DNA of 64,000 nt from Brevundimonas sp. UBA7506 (GTDB taxonomy: Bacteria > Pseudomonadota > Alphaproteobacteria > Caulobacterales > Caulobacteraceae): positions 130,858-194,857 of the forward strand of contig NZ_DLNQ01000005.1 in assembly GCF_002479495.1 (NCBI RefSeq), written 5' to 3'. Positions 25,739-35,306 of this stretch are shown piece after piece (positions within the stretch are counted from its first letter, which is position 1; each line of letters starts with the position of its first letter). A model generated the notes under the pieces. The model did not search any database and was not told where the DNA came from. It was given only the letters and a program-made list of their open reading frames with translations. A program made the position numbers and the translations under genes.

Positions 25739-27103
25739 TCAGGCGGACCCTTGTCGTGTCCTGCGCGTCCGCGTGTTCGCCGGGACGACGCGGGCGGGGG
25801 AGTCCTGATCGCCGATGACCGCCTTTAGCGCCAGGGCCACGAACAGCACCCACCGGATGTTGTGCCAGTTCATGGTGATGCTCTCGGTCAGCATGGTCAG
25901 CGTGTAGGCCGTCATCATCGGCATCAGCAGCCAGCCCGATGGCCGGGCGTAGGCCGCCCACAGGGCCCGACCCCACATCTCGATCATCCAGGCCGCAAGC
26001 AGGATGACGCCGGGTATGCCCAGGGCCAGATAAACTTCCAGCCAGCCGCTGTGGGCATGGGCGGCGCTGAACCTGGCTTCGTGGGCGATCCAGGCCTTGG
26101 CCCCCCCGGGCGAGGCGTCGTCCCAGACCACGCCGTAGCCGAAACCGGTCCACGGTCGCTGTTGCATCTGGTGCATGATGCCGCTCCAGATCTCCGTGCG
26201 GCCGGTCAGGGTGGCGTCCTTGCCGAGCAGGTCGAAGATCAAATCGCTGCGCGTGGCGACGATCAGGAGGGCGGCGCAAACGACCACGACAGCCAGCCAC
26301 GTGCCGACGATAGCGCGCTTGGGCCCGGCCTGAACAAGGGCGACGAAGCCCATGCTGGCGAAGGACAGCACCAGCACAACCAGTCCCGTCTTGGAGGTCG
26401 ACAGGAGCACCAGGGCCGAGGCGATGGCGGCGCAGACCAGCCACAGCCGACGTCGCTGCGGGACCATGACTGCGGCGGCGGTCATGCAGATGGCGGCCAG
26501 CCCCATGTTCTCGCCGAGGGCGTTCTTTTCCAGCCAAAGGCCGCGCCAGGCCCCCGGGAAAAGTTCATGCATTCGGCCCCAGTCAGGCAGCAGGGCGCCG
26601 AGGAAGAGGGAGGCGACCATCATCACGGCCATGGCCGAGGCGAGAATCTCGGTCAGCGTGGCCCAGCGCCAGCGCGCCGCCAGCGCCACGCCGCCCAAGG
26701 TGGTGAACACAAGGGCGAACACCCGGCGCAGCGTCACGTCCGGCATGATCGACCAGGCCACCGAGGCGGTCGTCAACAGCAACAGCAGGATCAGCAGGGG
26801 AGAGCAAGCAAGCGCCCTCAGCGCCGTGCCGGGTCGGATCAGAAACAGTCCGACCGCCAGGGCGTAGGCGGGGTAGAAGCCGTTGCGCAGGAAGTCGGCC
26901 GACCTCAGACCATAGCCGGTCATCGGCGCAGCCCAGGCCTGGGAATAGATCAGAACGATCAGCACCGAGGCCAGAAAGGCCAGGATGTCGCTATAGGGGG
27001 TCGCGCGCGCCACGGGGGCGGGACGCGACGTCGCATCAGGCGTCAATCGAAGGTTTGGCCTCGTCGGTCCTGATAGTCGCCCCCCCGGCGACTGGATCGA
27101 CAT
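25739..27103 (-). CDS. O-antigen ligase-like membrane protein (Wzy_C family)
   Basis: 454 residues from the ATG at 27103 (MSIQSPGGRL); the longer open frame is antisense or overlaps the SDR gene. About ten to twelve membrane helices. The periplasmic loop characteristic of O-antigen ligases/polymerases is present: GRTEIWSGIMHQMQQRPWTG then HAHSGWLEVYLALG, with the conserved histidine/arginine pair expected for undecaprenyl-linked sugar transfer. Could act as ligase, as Wzy polymerase or in exopolysaccharide export. Starts 8 bp after the SDR stop, so it is the distal gene of a minus-strand run that also holds purF. Confidence 0.8.
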   Translation of the reverse strand: MSIQSPGGRLSGPTRPNLRLTPDATSRPAPVARATPYSDILAFLASVLIVLIYSQAWAAPMTGYGLRSADFLRNGFYPAYALAVGLFLIRPGTALRALACSPLLILLLLLTTASVAWSIMPDVTLRRVFALVFTTLGGVALAARWRWATLTEILASAMAVMMVASLFLGALLPDWGRMHELFPGAWRGLWLEKNALGENMGLAAICMTAAAVMVPQRRRLWLVCAAIASALVLLSTSKTGLVVLVLSFASMGFVALVQAGPKRAIVGTWLAVVVVCAALLIVATRSDLIFDLLGKDATLTGRTEIWSGIMHQMQQRPWTGFGYGVVWDDASPGGAKAWIAHEARFSAAHAHSGWLEVYLALGIPGVILLAAWMIEMWGRALWAAYARPSGWLLMPMMTAYTLTMLTESITMNWHNIRWVLFVALALKAVIGDQDSPARVVPANTRTRRTRQGSA

Positions 27104-27111
27104 GGACGAGC

Positions 27112-27873
27112 CTAGACCAGGGCGTCCGCCGACCGGCCCAGCTTCCAATCCTTGAAGCTGATGGTCAGGGGCGGGGTGAGGTCGGGGCGGGCCAGTTGGA
27201 CCATCAGGGGGCCGATCTCCGAAGGATGGGGCAGGACTTCGGGATCTTCGCCCGGGAAGGCCTGGGCGCGCAACTGGGTGCGCATACGGCTCGGATCGAC
27301 CACGGCGACGCGGATGGGCGTGCTTTCGACTTCGTCGGCCCAGCATTTCACCAGGTTCTCGGCCCCGGCCTTGGTGGCGGCGTACATGCCCCAGAAGGCG
27401 CGCGGGTCAGCAGCGACGCTGGTGGTCAGATAGATGGCGCGCCCGGCGTCCGAGGCGCGCAGCAGCGGTTCCAGCGAGCGGATCAGGCGATAGACGCCAG
27501 TGAAATTGATCTTCTCGACCTTGGCGAACTCGCGCGGTTCGGCGTGGGCGACCGGCGTAAGACCCGACGGGCCCATGGTCGCGGCGGCCTGAACCCAGAT
27601 GTCTAGCTTGCCGAAACGTTCGAACAGGGCGCCGCCCAGGCGGTCGATGGCGCCGCCGTCCACCAGGTCGAACGGGACCAGGGTGGCGTGCTGGCCGGTG
27701 GCGGCGAAGATGGCGTCGTCCAGCTCTTCCAGACCGCCTTGGGTACGCGCGGCGGCCACGACGTGGGCGCCGGCCTTGGCCAGAGCCAGGGCGGTCTCGT
27801 AACCGATGCCGCGCGAGGCCCCGACGACCAGGGCGATGCGGTTGGCGAGGGGGAGGGAAGCGTGTTCGGACAT
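27112..27873 (-). CDS. Short-chain dehydrogenase/reductase
   Basis: 253 residues. Classical SDR: cofactor motif VVGASRGIGYE (TGxxxGxG variant GASRGIG), VQAAAT in place of the usual NNAG, catalytic Ser in LTTSVAA and Tyr/Lys in MYAATKAGAENL. The C-terminal extension is short. Substrate unknown. Lies between the VOC protein gene (49 bp upstream) and the O-antigen-ligase-like gene (8 bp downstream), same strand. Confidence 0.88.
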   Translation of the reverse strand: MSEHASLPLANRIALVVGASRGIGYETALALAKAGAHVVAAARTQGGLEELDDAIFAATGQHATLVPFDLVDGGAIDRLGGALFERFGKLDIWVQAAATMGPSGLTPVAHAEPREFAKVEKINFTGVYRLIRSLEPLLRASDAGRAIYLTTSVAADPRAFWGMYAATKAGAENLVKCWADEVESTPIRVAVVDPSRMRTQLRAQAFPGEDPEVLPHPSEIGPLMVQLARPDLTPPLTISFKDWKLGRSADALV

Positions 27874-27922
27874 GGCCCGCTGATAGCGCGCCCCGACGTC
27901 GGGCGAAAGGCTCAGCCTCGCT

Positions 27923-28264
27923 TCAGTATCCCGGCGCCGGTTGCCACAGGCTGAAGCTGACGCCCTGATCGTCACTGGCGATGGCGGACAGGCCCGACGG
28001 GCTCTCGGCCGGCATGGCCGCGTGTCCACCCAGCGCCCGGACGCGGTCGCAGGCGGCGTGAATGTCGTCCACGCGGAAGTAGAGATGCGAAAAGGCCCGG
28101 TGCTCGCTCTTGGTGATTCCAAAGGCCGGGTCCGAGTCCTTCACATGGGCATAGGCCGGGTGCGAGGCGGCTTCGTCGAAGGTCCAGTCGAACAGGCCCG
28201 CGTAGAAGGCGCGAGCCCTTTCGATGTCAGGGGTGTCGAGGGTGAAGTAGCCGAGTTGGATCAT
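27923..28264 (-). CDS. VOC-superfamily protein (glyoxalase/bleomycin-resistance fold)
   Basis: 113 residues. Begins MIQLGYFTLDTPDIERARAF, typical for VOC modules, with AHVKDSDPAFGI and FSHLYFRVDDIHAACDRV for the second beta-alpha-beta-beta-beta unit and DDQGVSFSLWQP at the end. Possible metal ligands are scattered His/Glu; the enzymatic role is not known. Only 6 bp downstream of purF on the same strand. Confidence 0.83.
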   Translation of the reverse strand: MIQLGYFTLDTPDIERARAFYAGLFDWTFDEAASHPAYAHVKDSDPAFGITKSEHRAFSHLYFRVDDIHAACDRVRALGGHAAMPAESPSGLSAIASDDQGVSFSLWQPAPGY

Positions 28265-28270
28265 ACCGCC

Positions 28271-29776
28271 TTAAGCGGTCACCAGCAGGGAAAGTTGCCC
28301 GCCCTTCGCATCGCGGCCGCCTTCTTCGATTTCGCGGTCCAGCAGGCGGGTGGGATAGTCGCCGGTGAAATAGTGGTCCGTGAACTGTGGATTGGCGGCG
28401 TCACGCGGCCCGGCGCCCAGAGCGTCGTAGAGGCCGTCGATAGACAGGAAGCCGAGCGAATCGACCTCCAGGATGGCGCGCATCTCGTCCATGGTGTGGG
28501 TCGCGGCCATCAGTTGCGTCCGCTCGGGCATGTCGATGCCGTAGAAGTCGGGGAAGAGGATCTGCGGGCTGGCCGAGCGCAGGTGGACCTCCTTGGCGCC
28601 GGCCGCGCGCACGGCGCGAACCAGCTTCAGCGAGGTGGTGCCGCGAACGATCGAGTCGTCGATCAGGACCACACGCTTGCCTTCCAGCGCCGAACGGTTG
28701 GGGCTGTGCTTCATTCGCACGCCCTTTTGCCGGGCGCCCTGGCTGGGTTGGATGAAGGTGCGGCCCAGATAGTGGCTGCGGATGATGCCCACTTCGTACG
28801 GAATGCCGCTTTCTTGCGCGTAGCCGAGAGCGGCAGGCACGCCCGAGTCCGGCACAGGCACGACAATGTCTGCCTCGACCTCGAACTCGCGCGCCAGACG
28901 ACGGCCCATTTCCTTGCGGACGTTGTAGACCGAGCGGCCGTTCACCACGCTGTCGGGGCGGGCGAAATAGACATACTCGAACAGGCAGGGACGGGCGGCG
29001 CGGGCGGGGAAGGGCTTGATCGAGGTCAGGCCGTCCTCGTCGATCACGACGACTTCGCCGTGTTCGATGTCGCGGATGAAGGTGGCGCCGATGGTGTCTA
29101 GCGCGCAGGTCTCGGAGGCCAGCACCCAGGCCTCACCCACCTTGCCCAGCACCAGCGGGCGGATGCCCAGCGGGTCGCGCGCGCCGATCATCTTGTAGCG
29201 GGTCTGGGCGACCAGGGCGTAGCCGCCTTCGATCCGGCCCAGGGCGTCGATGAACCGGTCGACGATCTTGGCCTTACGGCTGCGGGCGATCAGGTGAAGG
29301 ATGGCCTCAGAGTCCGACGTGGACTGGAAGATGGCGCCTTCAGAGACCAACTGCGCGTGCAGGTATTTGAAATTCGTCAGGTTGCCATTGTGGGCGATGG
29401 CGATGCCGCCCTGATCCAGATCCGCGAACATTGGCTGGATGTTGCGCAGGAAGCTGCCGCCGGCGGTGGAATAGCGGGTGTGGCCGACCGCAGCGCCGCC
29501 GGGCAGGCGGGTGGTCAACTCGGCGTTGCCGAAGGCCTCGCCGACGAGGCCCTGATGGCGCTCGGTGTAGAAGCGTTCGTCGCTGACGCTGGCGATGCCG
29601 CAGGCTTCCTGCCCCCGATGCTGCAGGGCGTGCAGGCCCAGTGCGACGATGGAGGAGGCTTCATTCTCGGGCGCGCCCCAGACGCCGCAGACACCGCATT
29701 CCAGCCGCAGCTGGTCATCCTCCGGCTCGCGCCAGTGTTCGCGGTGAACGATGGGATCGGCGATATGGTGGCGCAT
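28271..29776 (-). CDS. purF: Amidophosphoribosyltransferase
   Basis: 501 residues from the ATG at 29776 (GGAG 8 bp before). First committed step of purine synthesis: PRPP plus glutamine to phosphoribosylamine. The Ntn-hydrolase glutaminase domain begins with C27 in ECGVCGVWG, implying removal of a 26-residue propeptide. HALQHRGQEACG, HTRYSTAG and the PRPP site VVLIDDSIVRGTTS are all present, as is DIVVPVPDSGVPAALGYA. Located downstream of cvpA with 80 bp between. Confidence 0.96.
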   Translation of the reverse strand: MRHHIADPIVHREHWREPEDDQLRLECGVCGVWGAPENEASSIVALGLHALQHRGQEACGIASVSDERFYTERHQGLVGEAFGNAELTTRLPGGAAVGHTRYSTAGGSFLRNIQPMFADLDQGGIAIAHNGNLTNFKYLHAQLVSEGAIFQSTSDSEAILHLIARSRKAKIVDRFIDALGRIEGGYALVAQTRYKMIGARDPLGIRPLVLGKVGEAWVLASETCALDTIGATFIRDIEHGEVVVIDEDGLTSIKPFPARAARPCLFEYVYFARPDSVVNGRSVYNVRKEMGRRLAREFEVEADIVVPVPDSGVPAALGYAQESGIPYEVGIIRSHYLGRTFIQPSQGARQKGVRMKHSPNRSALEGKRVVLIDDSIVRGTTSLKLVRAVRAAGAKEVHLRSASPQILFPDFYGIDMPERTQLMAATHTMDEMRAILEVDSLGFLSIDGLYDALGAGPRDAANPQFTDHYFTGDYPTRLLDREIEEGGRDAKGGQLSLLVTA

Positions 29777-29856
29777 CGTCAGGCTCCGATGACCGGGACA
29801 GGATAACTCAGGCGGCGGCGCCGCGCACGTAGTCCGCCATTGCGTCGAGGGCAAGG

Positions 29857-30393
29857 CTATTGATCGGAAAACCCTTCGCGGACGGAAGAACCGACCACGG
29901 GAGTCAAGGCGTCGGCGCCCTTTCCGAGCGTCGGCAGGACGACCTGAATGGCCTTGGCCGAGCCTTCGCTAACGGGCGACAGGGCCGCTCCCGTCAGCCA
30001 GCGCGGGGGATTGTCGGACATGATCCCCATGACGGTCAGGTGCACTGCCCCGATCAGGGCCAGGGCCCGCACGGCGCCCAGCGCCAGACCGAAGACCTGA
30101 TCGAAGGCGCCCAGCGCATTGCCGCGCGCGCCTTTGGAAACAGCAGCGCCGAGCAGGCGCAGGCCGAAATAGAGAATCAGAAACGTCAGGCCCACGGCCA
30201 GCACCGACCCGGCCCAGTCGGGATCGACCAGCGAGCGCCCGAACGGCGCGGTCCACGGCAGGGTGATCAGGGCCAACAAGCCCGCCAGGAAGAAGCTGAA
30301 GAAGGCCGTCAACTCGCGCACGCCGCCCCGGAACCAGCCGGCGGCGCCGGAGGCCAGAAGCACAAGGATGACAAAGACGTCGTAACCGGTCAC
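29857..30393 (-). CDS. cvpA: CvpA-family membrane protein
   Basis: 178 residues with four membrane helices (about 5-20, 27-50, 62-83, 100-122) and a short cytoplasmic tail. Pattern GYDVFVILVLLASGAAGWFRG, then ELTAFFSFFLAGL, is the usual CvpA start. Family linked to colicin V production, envelope integrity and biofilm. Frequently next to purF, as here, and 34 bp after radA. Confidence 0.88.
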   Translation of the reverse strand: MTGYDVFVILVLLASGAAGWFRGGVRELTAFFSFFLAGLLALITLPWTAPFGRSLVDPDWAGSVLAVGLTFLILYFGLRLLGAAVSKGARGNALGAFDQVFGLALGAVRALALIGAVHLTVMGIMSDNPPRWLTGAALSPVSEGSAKAIQVVLPTLGKGADALTPVVGSSVREGFSDQ

Positions 30394-30427
30394 GCGCGCT
30401 GCAATCGTTGAAGCAAGGGAGGCCGCC

Positions 30428-31801
30428 TCAATAGCGGTTTTGCGAGATTCGCTCGACCACCTCGGTCAGCAGGCTGGCGGTTGTCAGGGCCACGTCGCCC
30501 TTCTTGACCTTGTCCTTGGCCTGGGCCGGGGCAAGGGCGCGGTCGAAGCCCAGCTTCTTGGCCTCCCTCAGCCGGGCCTCGGCGCGATTGACGGCCCGGA
30601 CTTCGCCCGAAAGGCCGATCTCGCCGAAGACGACGCAGCCCTGCGGCAGGGGCTTGTCCAGCGCGGAACTGATCAAGGCGGCGGCGGCGGCCAGATCGGC
30701 GGCGGGTTCGTTGATCCGCAAGCCCCCGGCGATGTTCAGATAGACGTCCTTGTCGCCGAAGCCGAGGCCGCAGCGCGCCTCCAGCACGGCCAGCAGCATG
30801 GCGAGACGGCCGTTGTCCCAGCCGACGACCGCGCGTCTTGGCGTGCCGTAGGCCGAGGGCGCGACCAGGGCCTGGATCTCAACCAGAACCGGTCGCGAGC
30901 CCTCGATGCCCGCGAAGACGGCGGCGCCCGGCGCCCGGTCCTTGCCTTCGCCGAGGAAGAGGGCGGAGGGGTTGGTGACTTCGCGCAGACCGACGTCGCT
31001 CATCTCGAAGACGCCGATCTCGTCGGTGGCGCCGAAACGGTTTTTGCCCGCGCGCAGGATGCGGAAAGGGTAGCCGCGCTCACCCTCGAAGCTGAGCACG
31101 GCGTCGACCATGTGCTCGACCACGCGCGGTCCGGCGATCTGGCCGTCCTTGGTGACGTGGCCGACCAGGACGATGGCCGGGCCGCCGTCCTTGGCCAGCC
31201 GCACCAGTTCGGCGGCGCAGGCGCGGACCTGGGTCACCGAGCCGGGCCCAGCCTCGTGGGCGTCGGACCACAGGGTCTGGATGGAGTCGATGATGACGAT
31301 GTCGAACTTGTCGCGCTTCAGCGTCGTCAGGATTTCGCGCAGGGCCGTCGCGGACGCCAGCGACACGGCGGCGTCGGCCACCCCCATGCGCTTGGCGCGG
31401 GCGCGGATCTGCTCGATGGCTTCTTCGCCAGAGATATAGGCCACGCGGGCGCCGTTGCGGGCGGCCTTGGCCGTGACCTCCAGCAGCAGGGTCGACTTGC
31501 CGACGCCCGGGTCGCCGCCCAGCAGGATGGCCGAGCCTGGCACCACGCCGCCGCCGCAGACGCGGTCGAACTCGGTCACGCCGGTGACGATGCGGGGCGG
31601 CTCGGGCGTGTCGGATTGCAAGGTCTCGAACTGCAGGCCGCGTCCGCGCGACGTCGAGGCGGGCTTCATCGCGCCGGGCGGGGCCGACTTGGACTCCTCG
31701 GCCAGACAGTTCCATTCACCGCAGGCCGAGCATTGGCCCGCCCATTTGGAATGAACCGCCCCGCAGGACTGACAGACATAGAGAAGGGTGTCGCGCGCCA
31801 T
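30428..31801 (-). CDS. radA: DNA repair protein RadA
   Basis: 457 residues from the ATG at 31801. N-terminal zinc finger C10-x2-C13...C24-x2-C27, RecA-like core with Walker A GGDPGVGKST (95-104), the RadA-specific KNRFG motif, and a C-terminal Lon-like domain (KDVYLNIAGGLRINEPAADLA). Branch-migration helicase in recombination repair. The open frame extends upstream but only MARDTLLYVCQSC gives the proper start. First gene of the radA-cvpA-purF-VOC-SDR-ligase series on the minus strand. Confidence 0.95.
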   Translation of the reverse strand: MARDTLLYVCQSCGAVHSKWAGQCSACGEWNCLAEESKSAPPGAMKPASTSRGRGLQFETLQSDTPEPPRIVTGVTEFDRVCGGGVVPGSAILLGGDPGVGKSTLLLEVTAKAARNGARVAYISGEEAIEQIRARAKRMGVADAAVSLASATALREILTTLKRDKFDIVIIDSIQTLWSDAHEAGPGSVTQVRACAAELVRLAKDGGPAIVLVGHVTKDGQIAGPRVVEHMVDAVLSFEGERGYPFRILRAGKNRFGATDEIGVFEMSDVGLREVTNPSALFLGEGKDRAPGAAVFAGIEGSRPVLVEIQALVAPSAYGTPRRAVVGWDNGRLAMLLAVLEARCGLGFGDKDVYLNIAGGLRINEPAADLAAAAALISSALDKPLPQGCVVFGEIGLSGEVRAVNRAEARLREAKKLGFDRALAPAQAKDKVKKGDVALTTASLLTEVVERISQNRY

Positions 31802-31962
31802 GGCTCCTGACCTAGCAGGAATCGCGGCGCGGGCGAGGGGGCATGCGCGGGCTTGCGTCCGGGTCTGACGCAGGGTGGGCGGCCGACTTGCATCCAGCCT
31901 CATATGCCCGTCATCCTGCCAAGCTATAGCGTCGTTACGACTCACCCCCGCCGAGGCCTTTC

Positions 31963-32604
31963 ATGACCGCTCCCAACCCGCCCGCCATTGATCCGGGCCT
32001 CGTCGCCCGCGTGCAGAACATCCTGATGCGGCCCAAGCTGGAATGGCCGGTCATCGAGGCGGAATACGCCACGACGCGCAGCCTGTTCGCCCGCTACGCC
32101 ATGATCCTGGCCGCCATCGGTCCGGTCGCGAGCCTGATCGGCGGGCAACTGTTCCCGATCCACATCTTCGGCTCGGTGATGCGCACGCCGATGGTCGGCG
32201 GCCTGCTGGGCGCCATCGTCACCTGGGGTCTGTCGCTGGTGTCGGTCTTCGTTCTAGGCCTGATCATCGACGCCCTGGCCCCGACCTTCAACGGGACCAA
32301 GGACAAGGTGCAGTCGATGAAGGTGGCCGTCTATTCGATGACGGCGGCGTGGACGGCCTCGATCTTCAATCTGTTCCCGGCGCTGGCCTGGCTGGGCGGG
32401 CTGCTGGGCCTCTACGGCTTCTACCTGCTCTATCTCGGCCTGCCGACCGTGATGAAGGCGCCGCAGGACAAGGCCTTGGCTTACACCGCCGTCGTCGTCA
32501 TCTCGGCCATCGTGCTGTGGATGGTGGTCAGCGCCATCGCCGCCGCTGTCGTGGCCAGCTTCGTGGTCGGCACGATCGGTCTGGGCGCGCTGGCGCTGAG
32601 CTAG
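31963..32604 (+). CDS. Yip1-domain membrane protein
   Basis: 213 residues with about five membrane helices. Starts with a cytoplasmic stretch containing VARVQNILMRPKLEWPVI, typical of bacterial Yip1-domain proteins, then AMILAAIGPVASLIG. Contains the conserved YSMTAAWTASI helix. Function unknown in bacteria. It is the only plus-strand gene in a long minus-strand series, inserted between alr (convergent, 3 bp apart) and radA (divergent). Confidence 0.82.
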   Translation: MTAPNPPAIDPGLVARVQNILMRPKLEWPVIEAEYATTRSLFARYAMILAAIGPVASLIGGQLFPIHIFGSVMRTPMVGGLLGAIVTWGLSLVSVFVLGLIIDALAPTFNGTKDKVQSMKVAVYSMTAAWTASIFNLFPALAWLGGLLGLYGFYLLYLGLPTVMKAPQDKALAYTAVVVISAIVLWMVVSAIAAAVVASFVVGTIGLGALALS

Positions 32605-32607
32605 GGC

Positions 32608-33645
32608 CTAGCCGACGTAGAGGCGCGGCACGCGCGGCGTGATCGAGGTCAGCATTTCGTAGCTGATGGTTCCCGCCGCCGTCGCCGCGTCGTCCACCAG
32701 ACGATGGGCGCCGAAGATCTCGACCGTGTCGCCGGCCGCCACATCCAGGCCGGTGACGTCCACCGCCAGCACGTCCATCGACACCCGGCCGATGATGGAG
32801 CGAAGTTGGCCCGCCACCCAGACCTGACCGCGCGGGCTGTTGCTGCGCATGACGCCATCAGCATAGCCGGTGCCGCAGGTCGCCACGCGGATCGGAGATT
32901 CGGCGCGATAGCCCTGCGAATAGCCGACCGTCTCGCCCGCAGGCACGTCGCGCACCTGCATGATCTGGGCGTTCAGAGTGGCGACGGGGGCTATGCGGCT
33001 GTCGGGCCTGCCCTCGGGCCCGCCGCCGTAGAGGCAGATGCCTGGCCGCACCACGTCAAAGGCGAAGTCCGGCCCCAGGAAACAGCCGCCCGAGTTGGCG
33101 AAGGATCGCGTCACGTCCGGATAGCGCGTAACCGCCGCGGCATAGGCGTCGCGCTGGGCGCGGTTCATCGGGTTGGCGGGCTCGTCGGCGCAGGCCAGGT
33201 GGGTCATCACCAGCTCGAGCCCCTCGAAGGGATCGGGCGCGTCCTCGATGCGGAAGCCCAGTCGGTTCATGCCGGTGTCCAGTTGCAGGCCGCAGGCCCC
33301 GCCGCCCGCCGCCGTCCAGGCCTCGATCTGGCCCGGCTGGTTCAACACGGGGCGCAGGTTCGCCGTCTTGATCAAGGCCGCCGATTGGCCGTGGCACCCG
33401 TCGAGCACATAGATGACCGGCTCAGGCCCGACGGCCTCGCGCAGCAGCACGCCCTCGGCCGCCCGCGCCACGAAAAAGGTCCGCGCGCCCTCGGCCATCA
33501 GCCGCTTGGCCACGGCGGCGGCGCCCAGGCCGTAGCCGTCGGCTTTCACGACCGGATTCACCGGCACGCCGGTCAGGCCCTGCAGGGTGTGGAAATTGCG
33601 CGCAAGGGCGCTGAGATCGACGGTGAGGGAGGCGGGGAGGGACAT
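32608..33645 (-). CDS. alr: Alanine racemase
   Basis: 345 residues from the ATG at 33645 with AAGG upstream. Fold-type III PLP enzyme giving D-alanine for peptidoglycan. PLP lysine K34 in VVKADGYGLG; the second catalytic Tyr is expected near GTGYADGVMRSNS; SMDVLAVDVT and GDTVEIFG mark the C-terminal domain. Directly downstream of dnaB on the same strand (50 bp gap), an order common in alphaproteobacteria. Confidence 0.94.
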   Translation of the reverse strand: MSLPASLTVDLSALARNFHTLQGLTGVPVNPVVKADGYGLGAAAVAKRLMAEGARTFFVARAAEGVLLREAVGPEPVIYVLDGCHGQSAALIKTANLRPVLNQPGQIEAWTAAGGGACGLQLDTGMNRLGFRIEDAPDPFEGLELVMTHLACADEPANPMNRAQRDAYAAAVTRYPDVTRSFANSGGCFLGPDFAFDVVRPGICLYGGGPEGRPDSRIAPVATLNAQIMQVRDVPAGETVGYSQGYRAESPIRVATCGTGYADGVMRSNSPRGQVWVAGQLRSIIGRVSMDVLAVDVTGLDVAAGDTVEIFGAHRLVDDAATAAGTISYEMLTSITPRVPRLYVG

Positions 33646-33695
33646 GGAGACCTTATGCCGCAAGATTTGTGCGGCGCCACGACCCTTGGGTCGAA

Positions 33696-35204
33696 TTACT
33701 CAGGAATATCCGCATAGGCGCCGTAGCGATCATCGTGGGCCAGGTTGCCGAAGCGGACGGTGTCTGCGTCGAAGGCCAGCTTGACGATGCCGATGGGGCC
33801 GTGGCGCTGCTTGCCGATGACGACCTCGGCCTGGCCTTGCAGCCGGTCCATGTCCTGCTGCCATTGCAGGTGTTCTTCGGTGCCTTCGCGCGGCTCGGCG
33901 CGGCCCAGATAGTAGCTTTCGCGATAGACGAACATGACGCAGTCGGCGTCCTGCTCGATCGAGCCGGATTCCCGCAGGTCGGACAACTGGGGCCGCTTGT
34001 CGTCGCGCTGTTCCACCTGACGTGACAGCTGCGACAGGGCGATGATCGGCACGCCCAGTTCCTTGGCCAGGGCCTTCAGACCGCCGGTGATCTCGGACAC
34101 CTCCTGCACGCGGTTCTTCTGGCCGCCGCCTTCGCCCGTCGTCACCAGCTGAAGGTAGTCGACGATGATCAGGTCCAGGCCGTGCTCCATCCGCTTCAGC
34201 CGTCGCGCGCGCGCCGCCAGCTTGGAGATGGAAATGCCGCCGGTGGCGTCGATGTAGAGGGGGCTCTCGCCGATCTCGACCGCCGCGTCGCGCAGCTTGC
34301 CAAAGTCCGAGGCGTCGATCTCGCCCTTACGCAGCTTGTCCGACGACACGCCGGACGCGTCGGCCAGGATACGCATGGCCAGCTGTTCGGCGCTCATTTC
34401 CAGCGAGTAGAAGGCCACGACGCCGCCGTTGACCGTCTTGCGGCCCTCGGGCGTCGGCTCCCACTGATAGGCGCGGGCGACGTTGAAGGCCATGTTGGTC
34501 GCCAGCGCCGTCTTACCCATCGACGGACGGCCGGCGAGGATCAGAAGGTCGGACGGGTGCAGGCCGCCCAGCTTGCGGTCCAGGTCGACCAGGCCGGTGG
34601 CCAGACCGGCCAGCTTGCCTTCGCGCTGATAGGCCTCGCCCGCCATTTCCACGGCGCCGGCCAGGGCGGTGGAGAAGTTGACGAAGCCGGACGAGGGCTT
34701 GCCCGTCTCGGCCAGCGAATAGAGGGTCTGTTCGGCCTGTTCGATCTGCTCGTCGGCGGGCGTGTCCGGGTTGGGCGCCTCCTTGATCATCTCGCCGCCG
34801 ATGCGGATCAGGTCGCGGCGCAGGGCCAGGTCATAGATGACGCGGGCGTAGTCGGGCGCATTGGCCGCCGGGGGCGCGCGGTCCACCAGATCGGCGAGGT
34901 AGCGCAGGCCGCCGAACTCGTGGAAGGCGGGGTCCTGCTTGAAGCGCTCCATCAGGATGGTCGGCTCGGCCAGCAGGCCCTGACGGATGTGGTCTTCGAT
35001 CGCGTCGAACAGTCGCTGGTGGAAAGGCTCATACATATGTGAGCCGCGCAGACGGTCGCTCAGCCGCTCGAACACGGCGTTGTCGAACATCAGCGAGCCC
35101 AGCAGCGCCTGCTCCGCCTCTAGGTTGTGGGGCATCGACGAGACGGAGACCTGATCGGCGTTTCCGTAGGGCATGGGGGCGAAGGCGTTCATTGAAATAC
35201 GCAT
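33696..35204 (-). CDS. dnaB: Replicative DNA helicase DnaB
   Basis: 502 residues; start at 35204 (an in-frame ATG at 35192 is the alternative; neither has a strong Shine-Dalgarno). N-terminal primase-interacting domain (PHNLEAEQALLGSLMFDN), RecA-like motor with Walker A GRPSMGKT and H4/H1a regions, DLIIVDYLQLV (Walker B) and SQLSRQVEQR with arginine finger region. Normal DnaB length. No intein is present. Confidence 0.96.
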   Translation of the reverse strand: MRISMNAFAPMPYGNADQVSVSSMPHNLEAEQALLGSLMFDNAVFERLSDRLRGSHMYEPFHQRLFDAIEDHIRQGLLAEPTILMERFKQDPAFHEFGGLRYLADLVDRAPPAANAPDYARVIYDLALRRDLIRIGGEMIKEAPNPDTPADEQIEQAEQTLYSLAETGKPSSGFVNFSTALAGAVEMAGEAYQREGKLAGLATGLVDLDRKLGGLHPSDLLILAGRPSMGKTALATNMAFNVARAYQWEPTPEGRKTVNGGVVAFYSLEMSAEQLAMRILADASGVSSDKLRKGEIDASDFGKLRDAAVEIGESPLYIDATGGISISKLAARARRLKRMEHGLDLIIVDYLQLVTTGEGGGQKNRVQEVSEITGGLKALAKELGVPIIALSQLSRQVEQRDDKRPQLSDLRESGSIEQDADCVMFVYRESYYLGRAEPREGTEEHLQWQQDMDRLQGQAEVVIGKQRHGPIGIVKLAFDADTVRFGNLAHDDRYGAYADIPE

Positions 35205-35306
35205 AGCCCTAACCGGCTCGTACGTCAGATGCGGCCGTCGCTGTCATGGGGACCATCCGACGCCGTCTGTGGACGGTCCTGAAAACCCCTGACGGATCAG
35301 CGGGGG